Shown here: positions 52,025 through 61,215 of the stretch, in pieces
Position numbering within the stretch: the first letter of the stretch is position 1
Layout: the number at the start of each line of letters is the position of its first letter
Assembly (NCBI GenBank): GCA_021811435.1
Contig: JAJZOR010000001.1
Location: forward strand, 1-64,000
Origin: Microcaldota archaeon
Lineage (GTDB): Archaea > Micrarchaeota > Micrarchaeia > Micrarchaeales > Micrarchaeaceae
DNA: 64,000 nt
Direction: 5' to 3'
The notes under the pieces: model-generated
Told to the model about the DNA's origin: nothing
What the model saw: the letters and a program-made list of their open reading frames with translations, nothing else
Databases searched by the model: none
Made by a program: the position numbers and the translations under genes

Positions 52025-54283
52025 ATGTCTGTTCGCAATTTTCTTGTGGGCTTCGGCCACGCGCATAAGCTGATCATATCAGGTACGGCTTATCTTCTAA
52101 TAGCACTTGTATTGTTTTTGCCGCTTATAGGGAATGTCAGGACTACTACACTGGGTTATACAGGGGATATATACCAAAACTTGTGGGATCTATGGTGGAC
52201 AAAATACGCCTTGCTTAATGCGCATGTAGGGATTTTTTCTACAACAACGATGTTATTCTGGCCTGTCGGAGCTAATTTGGTATACCAGACACTGGAACCT
52301 ATAGACGGTCTAATTTCTATACCGCTGCAGTCGTTAGGCTTAACATTTGCTTATAATACACTGCTCTTCTTAGGCTTTATCATTAGCGGATTAGGGGCAT
52401 TTGTGCTTGCAGAATATATAACACACGATTTTTATGCGGCTTTTTTTGGGGGTTTGGCGTTCTCTTTTAGCGCGTTTCACATAGCGGAGATATACCATGC
52501 TATGGCTTTCTTTGCGATTGGATGGACTGCACTTTTCCTATATTTTATCCTGAGAATGATTGAGGATGGAAAAATCGTATATTCTATCGGGGCAGGAATT
52601 GCGTTTGTGCTAGTTTTTTTCATGGATGGCGGCGTAGAAGAGGGGCTTATGGACGTGTTAGCGGTTTTTTTAATAATCGCTTTTTACATGTCTACCAAAG
52701 AGCTAAGGAACCGAGTGACTAACCTAAGGTTTCTCAGAGGGTTGGGCGTAATCGCCATTATTTTTGTCGTATTTGGGTCATTTTGGTTAGTGCCTTTATA
52801 CGCCACCATTATGCAGGGCGGCGGTTTATCGGCAGCGTATTTCCAAGACGACCTAATGCATAACATGTATTGGAGCGATAATATACTTTCATTCTTTATG
52901 CCGAGCTTTTTCAATGGAATTTTTCACAATATTTCACTTTCTTATTACGGTATTTACGCTGCTGCAGGGCCACAGGAGACCACGTCTTATATCGGATACA
53001 CTGTACTGGCATTGAGTATATACGGGATAAGTAAAAACTTTAAAAAAGCAAGGCTTTGGATTTTGTTACTTGTAATCTTCGGATTGCTGACTTTGGGCCC
53101 GTACCCACAATTGGGATCTTATGTAATGCCGGTGCCAGGGTTGTACCTATTTTACCATAGCTTGCCTATTTTCAACGTTATAAGGGAACCCGGTAGATTT
53201 GACCTGATTGTATCCCTAAGCTTTGCGATACTATCTGCTATCGGCGTTAAAACTGTCCTAGAACTGTTAAATGAGAAAAACTTGGGTAAAAAGAAGGTTT
53301 TTGCGCTTTCAATCATATCGATAATTTTTATTTTGGAGGCCGCCGGGATTCCAGGTACGGGGTTATCAACGCAGATAACTACAAGCCCTTCCGCTTATGC
53401 ACCTGATTTCTTAGGTCAGATTGCGAACACTACTGGCAATTTCTCTTTCTTGGTTTTGCCAGCGTTGCCTCAACCTACAGCGAAACCGGCGTTCTATATG
53501 GGCTTGGCTAATTTTTATGTGACAATATTGCATAGGCCACTCGTAGGTGGCGACATTACCAGGGCTACCTCAATAAGCGAGTTGACGCTTTATAGCATAC
53601 CACTTGTGGTTTCTTCATCCAACTTGGAAACCAGCGGCAACTTTACCTTTATATCACCGATAACCGAGAATTACACGTTAGAGACTCTAAAGACATTTAG
53701 CGATTATGGAACGGCGTTCATAATAGTTGAAGATAATGCGTATTCCCAATACGATTTCGATTACATATATAGCTATTTATATAAGGTATTCGGTAAGCCG
53801 ATTTACGCTGGGGACAATATAACAGTATTTTATACAAAAAATTCTTTAGACATGAACTTCTATAAGAATCAATTTATAAGTTTTTACGAACCGTATCATT
53901 GGAGCTCTATTGTAACAACTTTAGATAGTAAAAATTACACTTGGTGGACGCCGATAGACAATTACGGCGTGATTATAACTTATGCGCCTTATGAAAATGT
54001 CAGTGAGAATGGAACGAACAGCTATGTAAACGCTACCATTAGCTTTGAGGCCGTCGCACCTATACGGCAGACACTCACTATACAGAATTATTATCCAGGG
54101 ATTAGAAATTCATCGCATTTTGATTACAATATAACTGTAGGCGCAGCACCAAAAATTTATACTGCAAGGATTAGATTGGCCAGCGGACCGGGTGGGAATG
54201 TGATTGGATTTTTTGATGGCTACTTAGAAACCGGGAATAAATCTTATATGGTCTTTATAGACAATATAACCATAAGCGGATGA
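52025..54283 (+). CDS. Large multi-pass membrane protein, GT-C glycosyltransferase-like
   Basis: About 752 aa. Roughly a dozen membrane helices in the first 470 residues (LIISGTAYLLIALVLFLPLI first), with an early acidic loop (YTGDIYQNLWDLWWTKYA) typical of lipid-linked-sugar GT-C enzymes, then a C-terminal extracellular beta domain. An ATG at 52013 lies upstream, but a TATA box (gtttataac, centre 51990) puts transcription start near 52015, so ATG 52025, with GGAG 6 nt upstream, is preferred. The gene is strikingly AT-rich. Confidence 0.7.
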   Translation: MSVRNFLVGFGHAHKLIISGTAYLLIALVLFLPLIGNVRTTTLGYTGDIYQNLWDLWWTKYALLNAHVGIFSTTTMLFWPVGANLVYQTLEPIDGLISIPLQSLGLTFAYNTLLFLGFIISGLGAFVLAEYITHDFYAAFFGGLAFSFSAFHIAEIYHAMAFFAIGWTALFLYFILRMIEDGKIVYSIGAGIAFVLVFFMDGGVEEGLMDVLAVFLIIAFYMSTKELRNRVTNLRFLRGLGVIAIIFVVFGSFWLVPLYATIMQGGGLSAAYFQDDLMHNMYWSDNILSFFMPSFFNGIFHNISLSYYGIYAAAGPQETTSYIGYTVLALSIYGISKNFKKARLWILLLVIFGLLTLGPYPQLGSYVMPVPGLYLFYHSLPIFNVIREPGRFDLIVSLSFAILSAIGVKTVLELLNEKNLGKKKVFALSIISIIFILEAAGIPGTGLSTQITTSPSAYAPDFLGQIANTTGNFSFLVLPALPQPTAKPAFYMGLANFYVTILHRPLVGGDITRATSISELTLYSIPLVVSSSNLETSGNFTFISPITENYTLETLKTFSDYGTAFIIVEDNAYSQYDFDYIYSYLYKVFGKPIYAGDNITVFYTKNSLDMNFYKNQFISFYEPYHWSSIVTTLDSKNYTWWTPIDNYGVIITYAPYENVSENGTNSYVNATISFEAVAPIRQTLTIQNYYPGIRNSSHFDYNITVGAAPKIYTARIRLASGPGGNVIGFFDGYLETGNKSYMVFIDNITISG

Positions 54284-54309
54284 ATTTCTTGAGCTGGACG
54301 AGGGCTTTT

Positions 54310-55776
54310 TCAGTAGGATTTGGCGAAATTTACAATGTATTTGGCCCCATTAATACAATAGACACATTTTTTGCCCTGGACCTTATCTTGCGCGTCGAAT
54401 GGCATGTTTGTGCTCTTCAGACCCGTCTCTTCCTTTATCTTTGCCTCGCATGAGTCCGATCCGCACCATGGTGCCTGTATAAAGCCGCCCTTGTCGGCGC
54501 GCGCCTTCATTTCTGCGTAGGTGTCGACCTTGAATATGTTTGAATTGAGATATGACTGGGCCTTCGCGTACAGATTGTAGTGCATATCCTCTAACATCGC
54601 GCTTATTTTGGATTTTATATCGGCAGCAGCTACGAGCTCTTTCGCCCCGGTGTCCCTCCTTGTCAACGTTGCCTTCTGCGCCTCCACTTCCTTCCTGCCG
54701 ACCTCTATGCGCATTGGTATACCCTTGAGCTCGTATTCGTTGAATTTCCAGCCTGGAGAGTAGGCGTCGTCGTCGTCCAAAAATACCCGGAATTCGTCGC
54801 GTATTTGGCTCATTATTTCCCTCGCATAGCCTAGCACCGCCTCTTTGTTATCGTTGGTATATATAGGCACTATCACGACCTGCATCCTCGCTACTTTTGG
54901 AGGTATCACTAGACCCTTGTTATCGCTGTGGATCGCTATCATCACGCCTATCTCCCTGGTTGATATTGCGAAGGTGTTTTGGTACACGTATTCCTTGGCA
55001 CCCTCCCTATTCAAGAACATTATATCGAATGCTTTCGAGAAATTCTGCCCGTCGCTGTGCCAGTCTGGGCCCTGGATGGCCTTGCCGTTTGGCAGCAGAT
55101 GTTCTAGGCTGAAAGACGCCAGCCCGCCGGCGAATTTTTCGCTGTCGGTCTTCCTCCCCTTTACGTACGGCACGGCCAGGTAGTCCTTGAGGACATGCTC
55201 GTATATCGCCAGTATAGTGTCGCGCTCCGCGTCCGCCTCTTCCTTTGTAGCGAATGCCGTGTGGCCTTCGTTCCATAGGAACTCTCTGGTGCGGAAGAAC
55301 GGCACAGGATGTTTGAATTCCCATCTCACCACGTTATTCCATTGATTCAGGCGGATTGGCAAGTCGCGCCATGAACGCACCCACCTTGACAAGGACGCGT
55401 ACATTATGGTCTCAGATGTGGGCCTGACCGCCAACCTCTCATCGAGCTTGGAGCTGCCGGCCTCGGTGACCCAGGCTACCTCCGCAGAGAAGCCCTTTAT
55501 GTGCGCCGCCTCCTTGCTCAAAAGCCTTTCCGGTATGAAAAGTGGGAAGTACGCGTTCTGCACACCGTACTTCTTGAAGAGTGGGTCAACGACCTTTTGT
55601 ATGGCTTCCCATACGAAATAGCTGTCCGGCTTGAAAACTATTGCACCGGATACGTCGCTGTAGTCTATGAACCCAGAATTTATCAGCACTTGGACGTACC
55701 ATTCGGAGAAGTCCGACTCCTTTTTGGACGTAATCCCAACTTTCTTTTCCTCATTGCCAGAGGTAGTTTTAGACAT
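54310..55776 (-). CDS. proS: Prolyl-tRNA synthetase, archaeal type
   Basis: About 488 aa, class IIa, archaeal/eukaryotic-type ProRS. Motif 2 region NNVVRWEFKHPVPFFRTREFLWNEGHTAF, motif 3-like FAISTREIGVMIAIHSDNKG, the anticodon-binding domain and the zinc-binding C-terminus (APWCGSDSCEAK; KKCVYCINGAKYIV) are visible. Its neighbours proC and proline dehydrogenase make this a proline-themed cluster. Confidence 0.94.
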   Translation of the reverse strand: MSKTTSGNEEKKVGITSKKESDFSEWYVQVLINSGFIDYSDVSGAIVFKPDSYFVWEAIQKVVDPLFKKYGVQNAYFPLFIPERLLSKEAAHIKGFSAEVAWVTEAGSSKLDERLAVRPTSETIMYASLSRWVRSWRDLPIRLNQWNNVVRWEFKHPVPFFRTREFLWNEGHTAFATKEEADAERDTILAIYEHVLKDYLAVPYVKGRKTDSEKFAGGLASFSLEHLLPNGKAIQGPDWHSDGQNFSKAFDIMFLNREGAKEYVYQNTFAISTREIGVMIAIHSDNKGLVIPPKVARMQVVIVPIYTNDNKEAVLGYAREIMSQIRDEFRVFLDDDDAYSPGWKFNEYELKGIPMRIEVGRKEVEAQKATLTRRDTGAKELVAAADIKSKISAMLEDMHYNLYAKAQSYLNSNIFKVDTYAEMKARADKGGFIQAPWCGSDSCEAKIKEETGLKSTNMPFDAQDKVQGKKCVYCINGAKYIVNFAKSY

Positions 55777-55840
55777 CAAACCACTTTAACGTATTTTAGG
55801 CCTTCATACTTATTATCTGGCATATTTTTATTATGCAATG

Positions 55841-56626
55841 CTAGGATTGCTCTGCGATGGCGCTTAGCGCCATGCCTCTCCTGAGCGCGGCCACGTACGC
55901 CCTGTCCACCAGACCGTAAAGGTCGCCTTCCATAAGCACATCCAGGCCCGCTGCCGTCATACCTCCTTTCGTACTGACCTGACGTATCAACTCTTCGAAC
56001 GTTTCCGAACCTGACGCCTTTTCGAGCGTGGCGCGCATCGTATTCATTATTATCCACTTTGCCAATTTTGGATTAAAGCCGAGCGTCTTTGAAGCAGACA
56101 CGTTGACGCTGTTCAGAAGCATTGAGTAGAATGCCATTGCGCAGCTATCCAGCACTGTGAACGAGTCCATCAGTCCTTCCTCGAGCTCCATCACCTTGCC
56201 TCCTGTGCTGAGTACCGCTTTTATGGCCGCCTTGTCGTGCGGCGACACTTTATTGTTGCAGCAGAAGGCGGAGATCGCCTCGCCATCGCTGAACGCTATA
56301 TTGGTCATCGCGCGCGCCACCCTGTTTGCGCCCAGGATGCGCTCCACCTGGCTTATGCTGACTCCGGCCATGAGCGTTATCGTAAGTTTGTCCCCCAGAT
56401 AGGGCCGTATACGCCAACCCAATTCATTTACGTCCTTCTGTTTTGTAGCAAGCAATATTACGTCGGAGTTCCTGATCAGCAGCCTGTTGTCGGTTGTCGT
56501 ACGCATGCCTTTGAACTTGAACGCGGTCCTCCTGCTGCCGAAGACCTTATAGCCTCTGCTTATGAGCCTCTTGGCGATTATGGAGCCTATCGTGCCCACG
56601 CCTATTATGCCTACCCTAGCTTTCAT
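55841..56626 (-). CDS. proC: Pyrroline-5-carboxylate reductase
   Basis: A 261-aa NAD(P)H enzyme converting P5C to proline. N-terminal Rossmann motif RVGIIGVGTIGSIIAKRLIS, DVILLATKQKDVNELG, and the C-terminal signature VSTKGGMTAAGLDVLMEGDLYGLV. ATG 56626 is preferred over one 9 nt upstream. It lies 13 bp after the proline dehydrogenase gene. Confidence 0.9.
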   Translation of the reverse strand: MKARVGIIGVGTIGSIIAKRLISRGYKVFGSRRTAFKFKGMRTTTDNRLLIRNSDVILLATKQKDVNELGWRIRPYLGDKLTITLMAGVSISQVERILGANRVARAMTNIAFSDGEAISAFCCNNKVSPHDKAAIKAVLSTGGKVMELEEGLMDSFTVLDSCAMAFYSMLLNSVNVSASKTLGFNPKLAKWIIMNTMRATLEKASGSETFEELIRQVSTKGGMTAAGLDVLMEGDLYGLVDRAYVAALRRGMALSAIAEQS

Positions 56627-56639
56627 TGCGACCACATTC

Positions 56640-57494
56640 TCAGCCTCCGCCCAGGACCGACCTGAGCACTAAAGAAAGATTACTCGCTTCTTTAAGCCTT
56701 CTGTATGAATAACTGAGCCATCTTGTGCCGAACGGTACGTATATCTCAACGTGATTGCCTTCCCTCGCCAGTTTTATGGCCCTCTTGTTGCTTATGCCAT
56801 TGAGCATGGCGTACCCCACATGCTTGCGATGCGCTGCGTTGAGACGCTGCGCCATTGACACCATGCCAGGATCGTGCGTGGCTATTACAAATTCCTTGGC
56901 ATGGGAAAACAGATATTTCATGAGCCTGGCATAGTTGGCTGTAGTCTCTAGCCTGCTTTGGTATGCGAGCCGACGCGTGGAGGAATAAGCGCCCTTGACG
57001 AGCCGTATCACGGCCCCGCTCTTCGAAAGGCTCCTTATGTCAGAACCGCTTCGCTTCAGGTACGACTGTATGCATATCCCCACCCCATCGCCACTTTTTA
57101 ATTGGGCCGTATACGCGGATATCGTGGCATCGACGTCGGCGGCGGATTCCATGTCTAGCCAGACGAACACATTGTTCCTGCGGGCTTCGGCTACTATGCG
57201 GGAATAGTTGCCCATGAACATGCCCTCGCTTATGCGCAGCCCTAACTGGGATGCCTTTAGGGAGATGTCAGCCTTTATCCTTGACTTGCGGATTTCCGAA
57301 ATGAGCTTTATGTATGTTGCGACTGCGTCGTTTACATCAGTTTCACTGGAGAATTCCTCTCCTAGATAGTTGATGATCGGCCTTATGCCCAGAGAATTGA
57401 TTCGTTTTGACCTCGTTATGGCATCGGCGATGAACGGTCCCGCTATCCATCTGCCAGCTACCAGCCTTTCCAATATGCCGCTGCAGACCATCAT
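56640..57494 (-). CDS. Proline dehydrogenase
   Basis: A 284-aa FAD-dependent (PutA/ProDH family) barrel enzyme oxidising proline to P5C. N-terminus VAGRWIAGPFIADAITRSKR, ISLKASQLGLRIS, FVWLDMESAADVD, VIRLVKGAYS, FVIATHDPGM and C-terminal IYVPFGTRWLSYSYRRL follow the family order. Two adjacent ATGs exist. With P5C dehydrogenase (34735-36357) it completes proline-to-glutamate degradation. Confidence 0.87.
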   Translation of the reverse strand: MMVCSGILERLVAGRWIAGPFIADAITRSKRINSLGIRPIINYLGEEFSSETDVNDAVATYIKLISEIRKSRIKADISLKASQLGLRISEGMFMGNYSRIVAEARRNNVFVWLDMESAADVDATISAYTAQLKSGDGVGICIQSYLKRSGSDIRSLSKSGAVIRLVKGAYSSTRRLAYQSRLETTANYARLMKYLFSHAKEFVIATHDPGMVSMAQRLNAAHRKHVGYAMLNGISNKRAIKLAREGNHVEIYVPFGTRWLSYSYRRLKEASNLSLVLRSVLGGG

Positions 57495-57510
57495 AAAGAC
57501 CGCTTGCCTG

Positions 57511-58107
57511 TCAGGCGCTTACGCCAAGCGATTTGAGCTCACGGACAAGCTGTCTGTGGTTCTCGAATTTTATGCTTCTTATGCCTATCCTACGGGCTCC
57601 ACGCACGTTTTCAGCCATGTTGTCTATGAAAACCGCTCCGTGGGGGCTTGAGCGCATCATCCTGAGCACGTGGTGGAATATGCATGCGTCTGGCTTCTTC
57701 ATGCCAAGGTAGCAGGAGGCGAACCTGCCATCGAACAGCCCCTTGTTTATGAACCTGTTAAGCGCATAAACGTACCTGCTCCTGCAGGTGTTTGTCAGCA
57801 TCGCTATTTTGTACCTCTTAGACAGCCTCTCTATAAGTGCAATCATTTCCTTGTCGACCCTGGCTATGCTCTTGTATGTGTCGTTCCATGCCATGTCCCT
57901 TTTGCTGATGCCGAAATTTTTATGCAGGGCCTTCTCCAAGTCCTTCAGCGTGGCCTTGCCTATGTCCATCTTGACCAGCAGCGGATCCGTTATGGTCGAC
58001 AGCTCCTTGTAGCTTATCTTGAACTTCTTTGAAAGCATGCGCTTGTATATATCGTCGTTGAAATGAAGGATGACTCCACCTACATCGAATATTATTAATT
58101 TTATCAT
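57511..58107 (-). CDS. HAD-superfamily hydrolase
   Basis: A 198-aa HAD protein. Motif I is LIIFDVGGVILHF, motif II is KIAMLTNTCRSR, the motif III Lys is in LGMKKPDACIFHHVL, and motif IV is AVFIDNMAENVRGARRIGI. It looks like a YihX-type phosphatase. The ATG at 58107 fits motif I position; a longer frame upstream overlaps the divergent carbamate kinase gene. Substrate unknown. Confidence 0.85.
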   Translation of the reverse strand: MIKLIIFDVGGVILHFNDDIYKRMLSKKFKISYKELSTITDPLLVKMDIGKATLKDLEKALHKNFGISKRDMAWNDTYKSIARVDKEMIALIERLSKRYKIAMLTNTCRSRYVYALNRFINKGLFDGRFASCYLGMKKPDACIFHHVLRMMRSSPHGAVFIDNMAENVRGARRIGIRSIKFENHRQLVRELKSLGVSA

Positions 58108-58182
58108 GAAAATGATTCTTGCCCGCAATACTTTATAGCCTACTGCGCATAGAATATACCTGTTTGTAGCTATAGTGGTAGG

Positions 58183-59109
58183 ATGGACACGGTCTTGATA
58201 GCACTTGGCGGTAACGCGATACTCAAGCGTGGTGAGGATGCTACATTCCCCACGCAGTACAAGAACGTGAAGAACGCGGCTAAAAGCATGGTGAACCTTC
58301 TGTCTAAGGAGGACATAAAGCTCGTGATAACACACGGAAACGGGCCGCAGGTGGGCGGCGAGCTGCTAAGGAACGAATACGCCGAGCGCCAGATACCGCA
58401 GCTGCCATTGTACGTATTGACGGCTGAGACGCAGGCCTTCATAGGGAGCATGCTAGAAGCCGCAATGCTGAATGAGATGCACAGGAAAACAGTCGATAAG
58501 CGGATAAGCGCTGTTCTTACGCACGTTTTGGTAGACAGGCACGACAAGGCGTTCGGCAGGCCGACAAAGCCGATAGGGCCGCACTATTCGAAGAAGGAGC
58601 TTGAGAGGCGGCTTAGGTGCGGCAGGTTCGATTTTGTGGAGACCGGCGGTGCGTACAGGCGAGTAGTGCCATCGCCCGAGCCGCTTGAGGTGATAGAGCT
58701 TGAATCGATAAGGCGCATGCTGGACAGCGGACACATAGTCATCGCCGGCGGCGGCGGAGGGATACCAATGGCGGAATCAAAAGGCGCGATAACCGGGGTT
58801 GATGCTGTCATAGACAAGGATGCAACCAGCCAGCTTTTGGCAAGCGAGCTTAAAGCTGACAAACTCATAATATTGACAGATGCGGAGTGCCTCTACATGG
58901 AATACGGCAACGAGAGCTCCGGTATCATTGACATCAACGCGGGGGATTTGAAAAAGATGCTAGGCTCTTTCCAGGGCGGGACCATAAAGCCTAAGGTCGA
59001 GGCCTGCATCAAGTTCGTCGAGAATGGAGGCAAAGAGGCGTATATAGGCAACCTTTTCAAACTCACTGAACTTTTGGACAGGAAGTCCGGCACTAGGATA
59101 ACGCGATAA
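58183..59109 (+). CDS. arcC: Carbamate kinase
   Basis: A 308-aa amino-acid-kinase-family enzyme: LIALGGNAILKRGEDATF start, VITHGNGPQVGGELLRNEYA, VIAGGGGGIPMAES and AVIDKDATSQLLASELKADKLIILTDA. It interconverts carbamate/ATP and carbamoyl phosphate, giving ATP when run catabolically. No arginine deiminase or ornithine transcarbamylase gene lies nearby, so its partner route is not visible here. Confidence 0.9.
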   Translation: MDTVLIALGGNAILKRGEDATFPTQYKNVKNAAKSMVNLLSKEDIKLVITHGNGPQVGGELLRNEYAERQIPQLPLYVLTAETQAFIGSMLEAAMLNEMHRKTVDKRISAVLTHVLVDRHDKAFGRPTKPIGPHYSKKELERRLRCGRFDFVETGGAYRRVVPSPEPLEVIELESIRRMLDSGHIVIAGGGGGIPMAESKGAITGVDAVIDKDATSQLLASELKADKLIILTDAECLYMEYGNESSGIIDINAGDLKKMLGSFQGGTIKPKVEACIKFVENGGKEAYIGNLFKLTELLDRKSGTRITR

Positions 59110-59113
59110 CTAC

Positions 59114-60172
59114 TCACTGCCTTTCGTTTTCCGCAAGCAGCTCTTTTGTTATAAGGCAGTCCTCGGATTTCCTAGGACCGGAACCGATACCGGACGTTAT
59201 GATGCTCTTTATGCCGACTGCTTTAGAAAGGCGCTCCGTCACCTCGGCCTCGTACTTGCGCAGCGTTATTATATGGCCATTGGGCCCAGCATCGAACGTG
59301 TAGGCCGCCATGTTTTCGCCGTGAGATTGGTTGATTTCGTGTATCGCGCCGATTATCCCTTTAGACGCGTCGTTTAGGTATATTATAGGTGGCCAGGAAT
59401 CCAGCATGGTGGCGTGCATGTCGTTGCTGTCGCGCATTATAAGCTCGGCGAGAGAATTGAAATCCTTCTCGTGCACAGCTTCTATGACCTTGGCGACCCC
59501 GGCCTCTGCGAATGGGGGTCTTGCCCTGTAGAGCGCGCTGGTCCTCACTGTGACTTTATGCCCCTCACTGGAGGAGACCTTCTTCTTGGACTCGCTCACG
59601 ATGGCTATTATGTCTACGAGATCCGGCCAGTAGTCTGCCGGTACCACCTGCTCCGCGAATGAATCCGAGCCGTCGCTCCTCGAGCCCTTGTTCCACTTCA
59701 CTATCCCGCCGAAGATGCTCCTGCATGCGCTGCCGCTTATCTGCCTGGCTACGATGGAGAGCTCCTTTTGCTGCATTTTGAGGCCGAGCGCCTCGTTGAG
59801 CGCATAGACCATAGTGGCCGCGCCCGACGCGCTGGAAGCCAGCCCTGCATCCGAGGGGAAGGAGTTCTTTGAAACCGCCAGGAGGCGGGCATTTGTTTTT
59901 GCTGCCTCCCTCATGTATTCTATGGCCTTGAGCATGAAGCCTGACTTTTCATCGTTTGCAGCCTTGTAATCCTGACGCTTGCCGTTTATGTAGACCGCGT
60001 CCTCCTTTATCCTGTCTGAGAACATTACGCTTGTAGTTGTGGTCAGCCCGTCCCCAAGCGTCATGCTGATTGAAGAGTTGTTCGGTAGGTTAAGCAGGTC
60101 GTCCCTCCTGCCCCAGTACTTTATAAGCGCTATGTTTGGTGAGCCCGATGCCGTATATATCTCGTCTGACAT
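59114..60172 (-). CDS. mvaD: Diphosphomevalonate decarboxylase family protein
   Basis: A 352-aa GHMP-family decarboxylase. SPNIALIKYWGRRDDLLNLP is the hallmark N-terminus, SDAGLASSASGAATMVYALN the phosphate-binding loop and YTFDAGPNGHII the catalytic Asp segment. It makes isopentenyl diphosphate, or isopentenyl phosphate if it is a phosphomevalonate decarboxylase. ATG 60172 has its own TATA-like cataaattt about 36 nt upstream. The gene is separated from mevalonate kinase by a TnpB relic. Confidence 0.9.
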   Translation of the reverse strand: MSDEIYTASGSPNIALIKYWGRRDDLLNLPNNSSISMTLGDGLTTTTSVMFSDRIKEDAVYINGKRQDYKAANDEKSGFMLKAIEYMREAAKTNARLLAVSKNSFPSDAGLASSASGAATMVYALNEALGLKMQQKELSIVARQISGSACRSIFGGIVKWNKGSRSDGSDSFAEQVVPADYWPDLVDIIAIVSESKKKVSSSEGHKVTVRTSALYRARPPFAEAGVAKVIEAVHEKDFNSLAELIMRDSNDMHATMLDSWPPIIYLNDASKGIIGAIHEINQSHGENMAAYTFDAGPNGHIITLRKYEAEVTERLSKAVGIKSIITSGIGSGPRKSEDCLITKELLAENERQ

Positions 60173-60218
60173 TAAACCACTACTTCGTCGCAGCACTGTT
60201 AATCAAATTTATGCAGGT

Positions 60219-61215
60219 GGCATCCTCTCCTAACTAAAAGCTATGGGCTACCCAAGCATCTATAATTTTATCTGAGTATGCTCTAAGTTCAACGAGGGCT
60301 GTCCCCTGTTGAAGTATTACGCTCTCCACCTGGGCGTGACTTCCCCCATGTCCGAGAGTAGCTCTATCGAGTATGTTTATGGATGCGTTCATGTCACTGC
60401 CCAATTGCATGCCACATCTGTTGCAGTGATGAATCCTGTCTTCCAGGTTCCGCCTCTCCTCCCATTTCTTTATGCAATGGCGGTCGCTACTCTCCTGCGC
60501 CGTGGTGAGGATTGCGTAGTAGTCCCTGCCTTCCTTTGCGATTGTGAGTGTCTTTATCCTGCCTTCGACGCCCCTGTACACCTTCATCCTCATCGTGCCT
60601 ATCCTTGCGACGCGCAGCCTGATGAACCCTCCTATGCGCCCTATTTGAAAAGAGCCGTCGTCCTGCGGATAGGTTATTGACCCGTATTTGTCGTGCGATT
60701 TGAACTTCGGGAATCCATTTTTGCCCGATTTATCCTTGCATCTCCTGAAGAAATTTTGGTATGCCCTCGTTACCCTTATCCGTATGTCCTGCCGTGTCTG
60801 GGAATATAGAAGTTTGAAGTGTTTGTCCCCTTCTGCTATGTCATCAGCGTATCCGTCCTGCGCCCGCATCGAAACTCTGCGTTCTCTTATTGACCTTTCG
60901 AGTATCCTATTGTAGAAATTGCGGGCAAGGTTCATGCTTTCATCTATCGTTTCCTGGCGTTTGGCGTTAGGGTATAGCCTGAACTTGTATGCCCTCGTCC
61001 CCATGAATTTCATCTTGTGTAACAGTTCAAGAATCTTACGGCTTTAATTACAAGGTTTTCGTGTGTTTTGTAGTTCTATGGTGATTGTCGTCGAATGACA
61101 AAATCTTTCCGTAACAATCTTAAACTCTTACCATCTTGTTATGCACTTTCATATACCTTTGCTTCTGCATCCGCTTTCATCTCCTATCCGAAGGGTGGGA
61201 TTTTCACGCTATGAA
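60219..61215 (-). mobile_element. Degenerate TnpB element between mvaD and mvk
   Basis: On the - strand a degenerate left end (GAAAATCCCACCCTTCGG, about 61183-61203) resembles the left end of the other elements, and a right end GGAGAGGATGCC (about 60219-60230) resembles GTGGGAGGATGTC. Between them lies one deleted tnpB. There is no tnpA. Borders are approximate. Confidence 0.55.
60234..61013 (-). CDS. tnpB: Internally deleted TnpB (RuvC-I and RuvC-II lost)
   Basis: A 259-aa TnpB-like protein with a full N-terminal half (MGTRAYKFRLYPNAKRQETI through KSGKNGFPKFKSHDK and IKTLTIAKEGRDYYAILTTA), which then jumps to HHCNRCGMQLGSDMNASINI. RuvC-I, RuvC-II and the first zinc knuckle are gone; RuvC-III remains. 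The deletion end-points differ from those of the 26-kb copy, so the two arose separately. The frame is open. Nuclease activity should be absent. Confidence 0.7.
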   Translation of the reverse strand: MKFMGTRAYKFRLYPNAKRQETIDESMNLARNFYNRILERSIRERRVSMRAQDGYADDIAEGDKHFKLLYSQTRQDIRIRVTRAYQNFFRRCKDKSGKNGFPKFKSHDKYGSITYPQDDGSFQIGRIGGFIRLRVARIGTMRMKVYRGVEGRIKTLTIAKEGRDYYAILTTAQESSDRHCIKKWEERRNLEDRIHHCNRCGMQLGSDMNASINILDRATLGHGGSHAQVESVILQQGTALVELRAYSDKIIDAWVAHSF

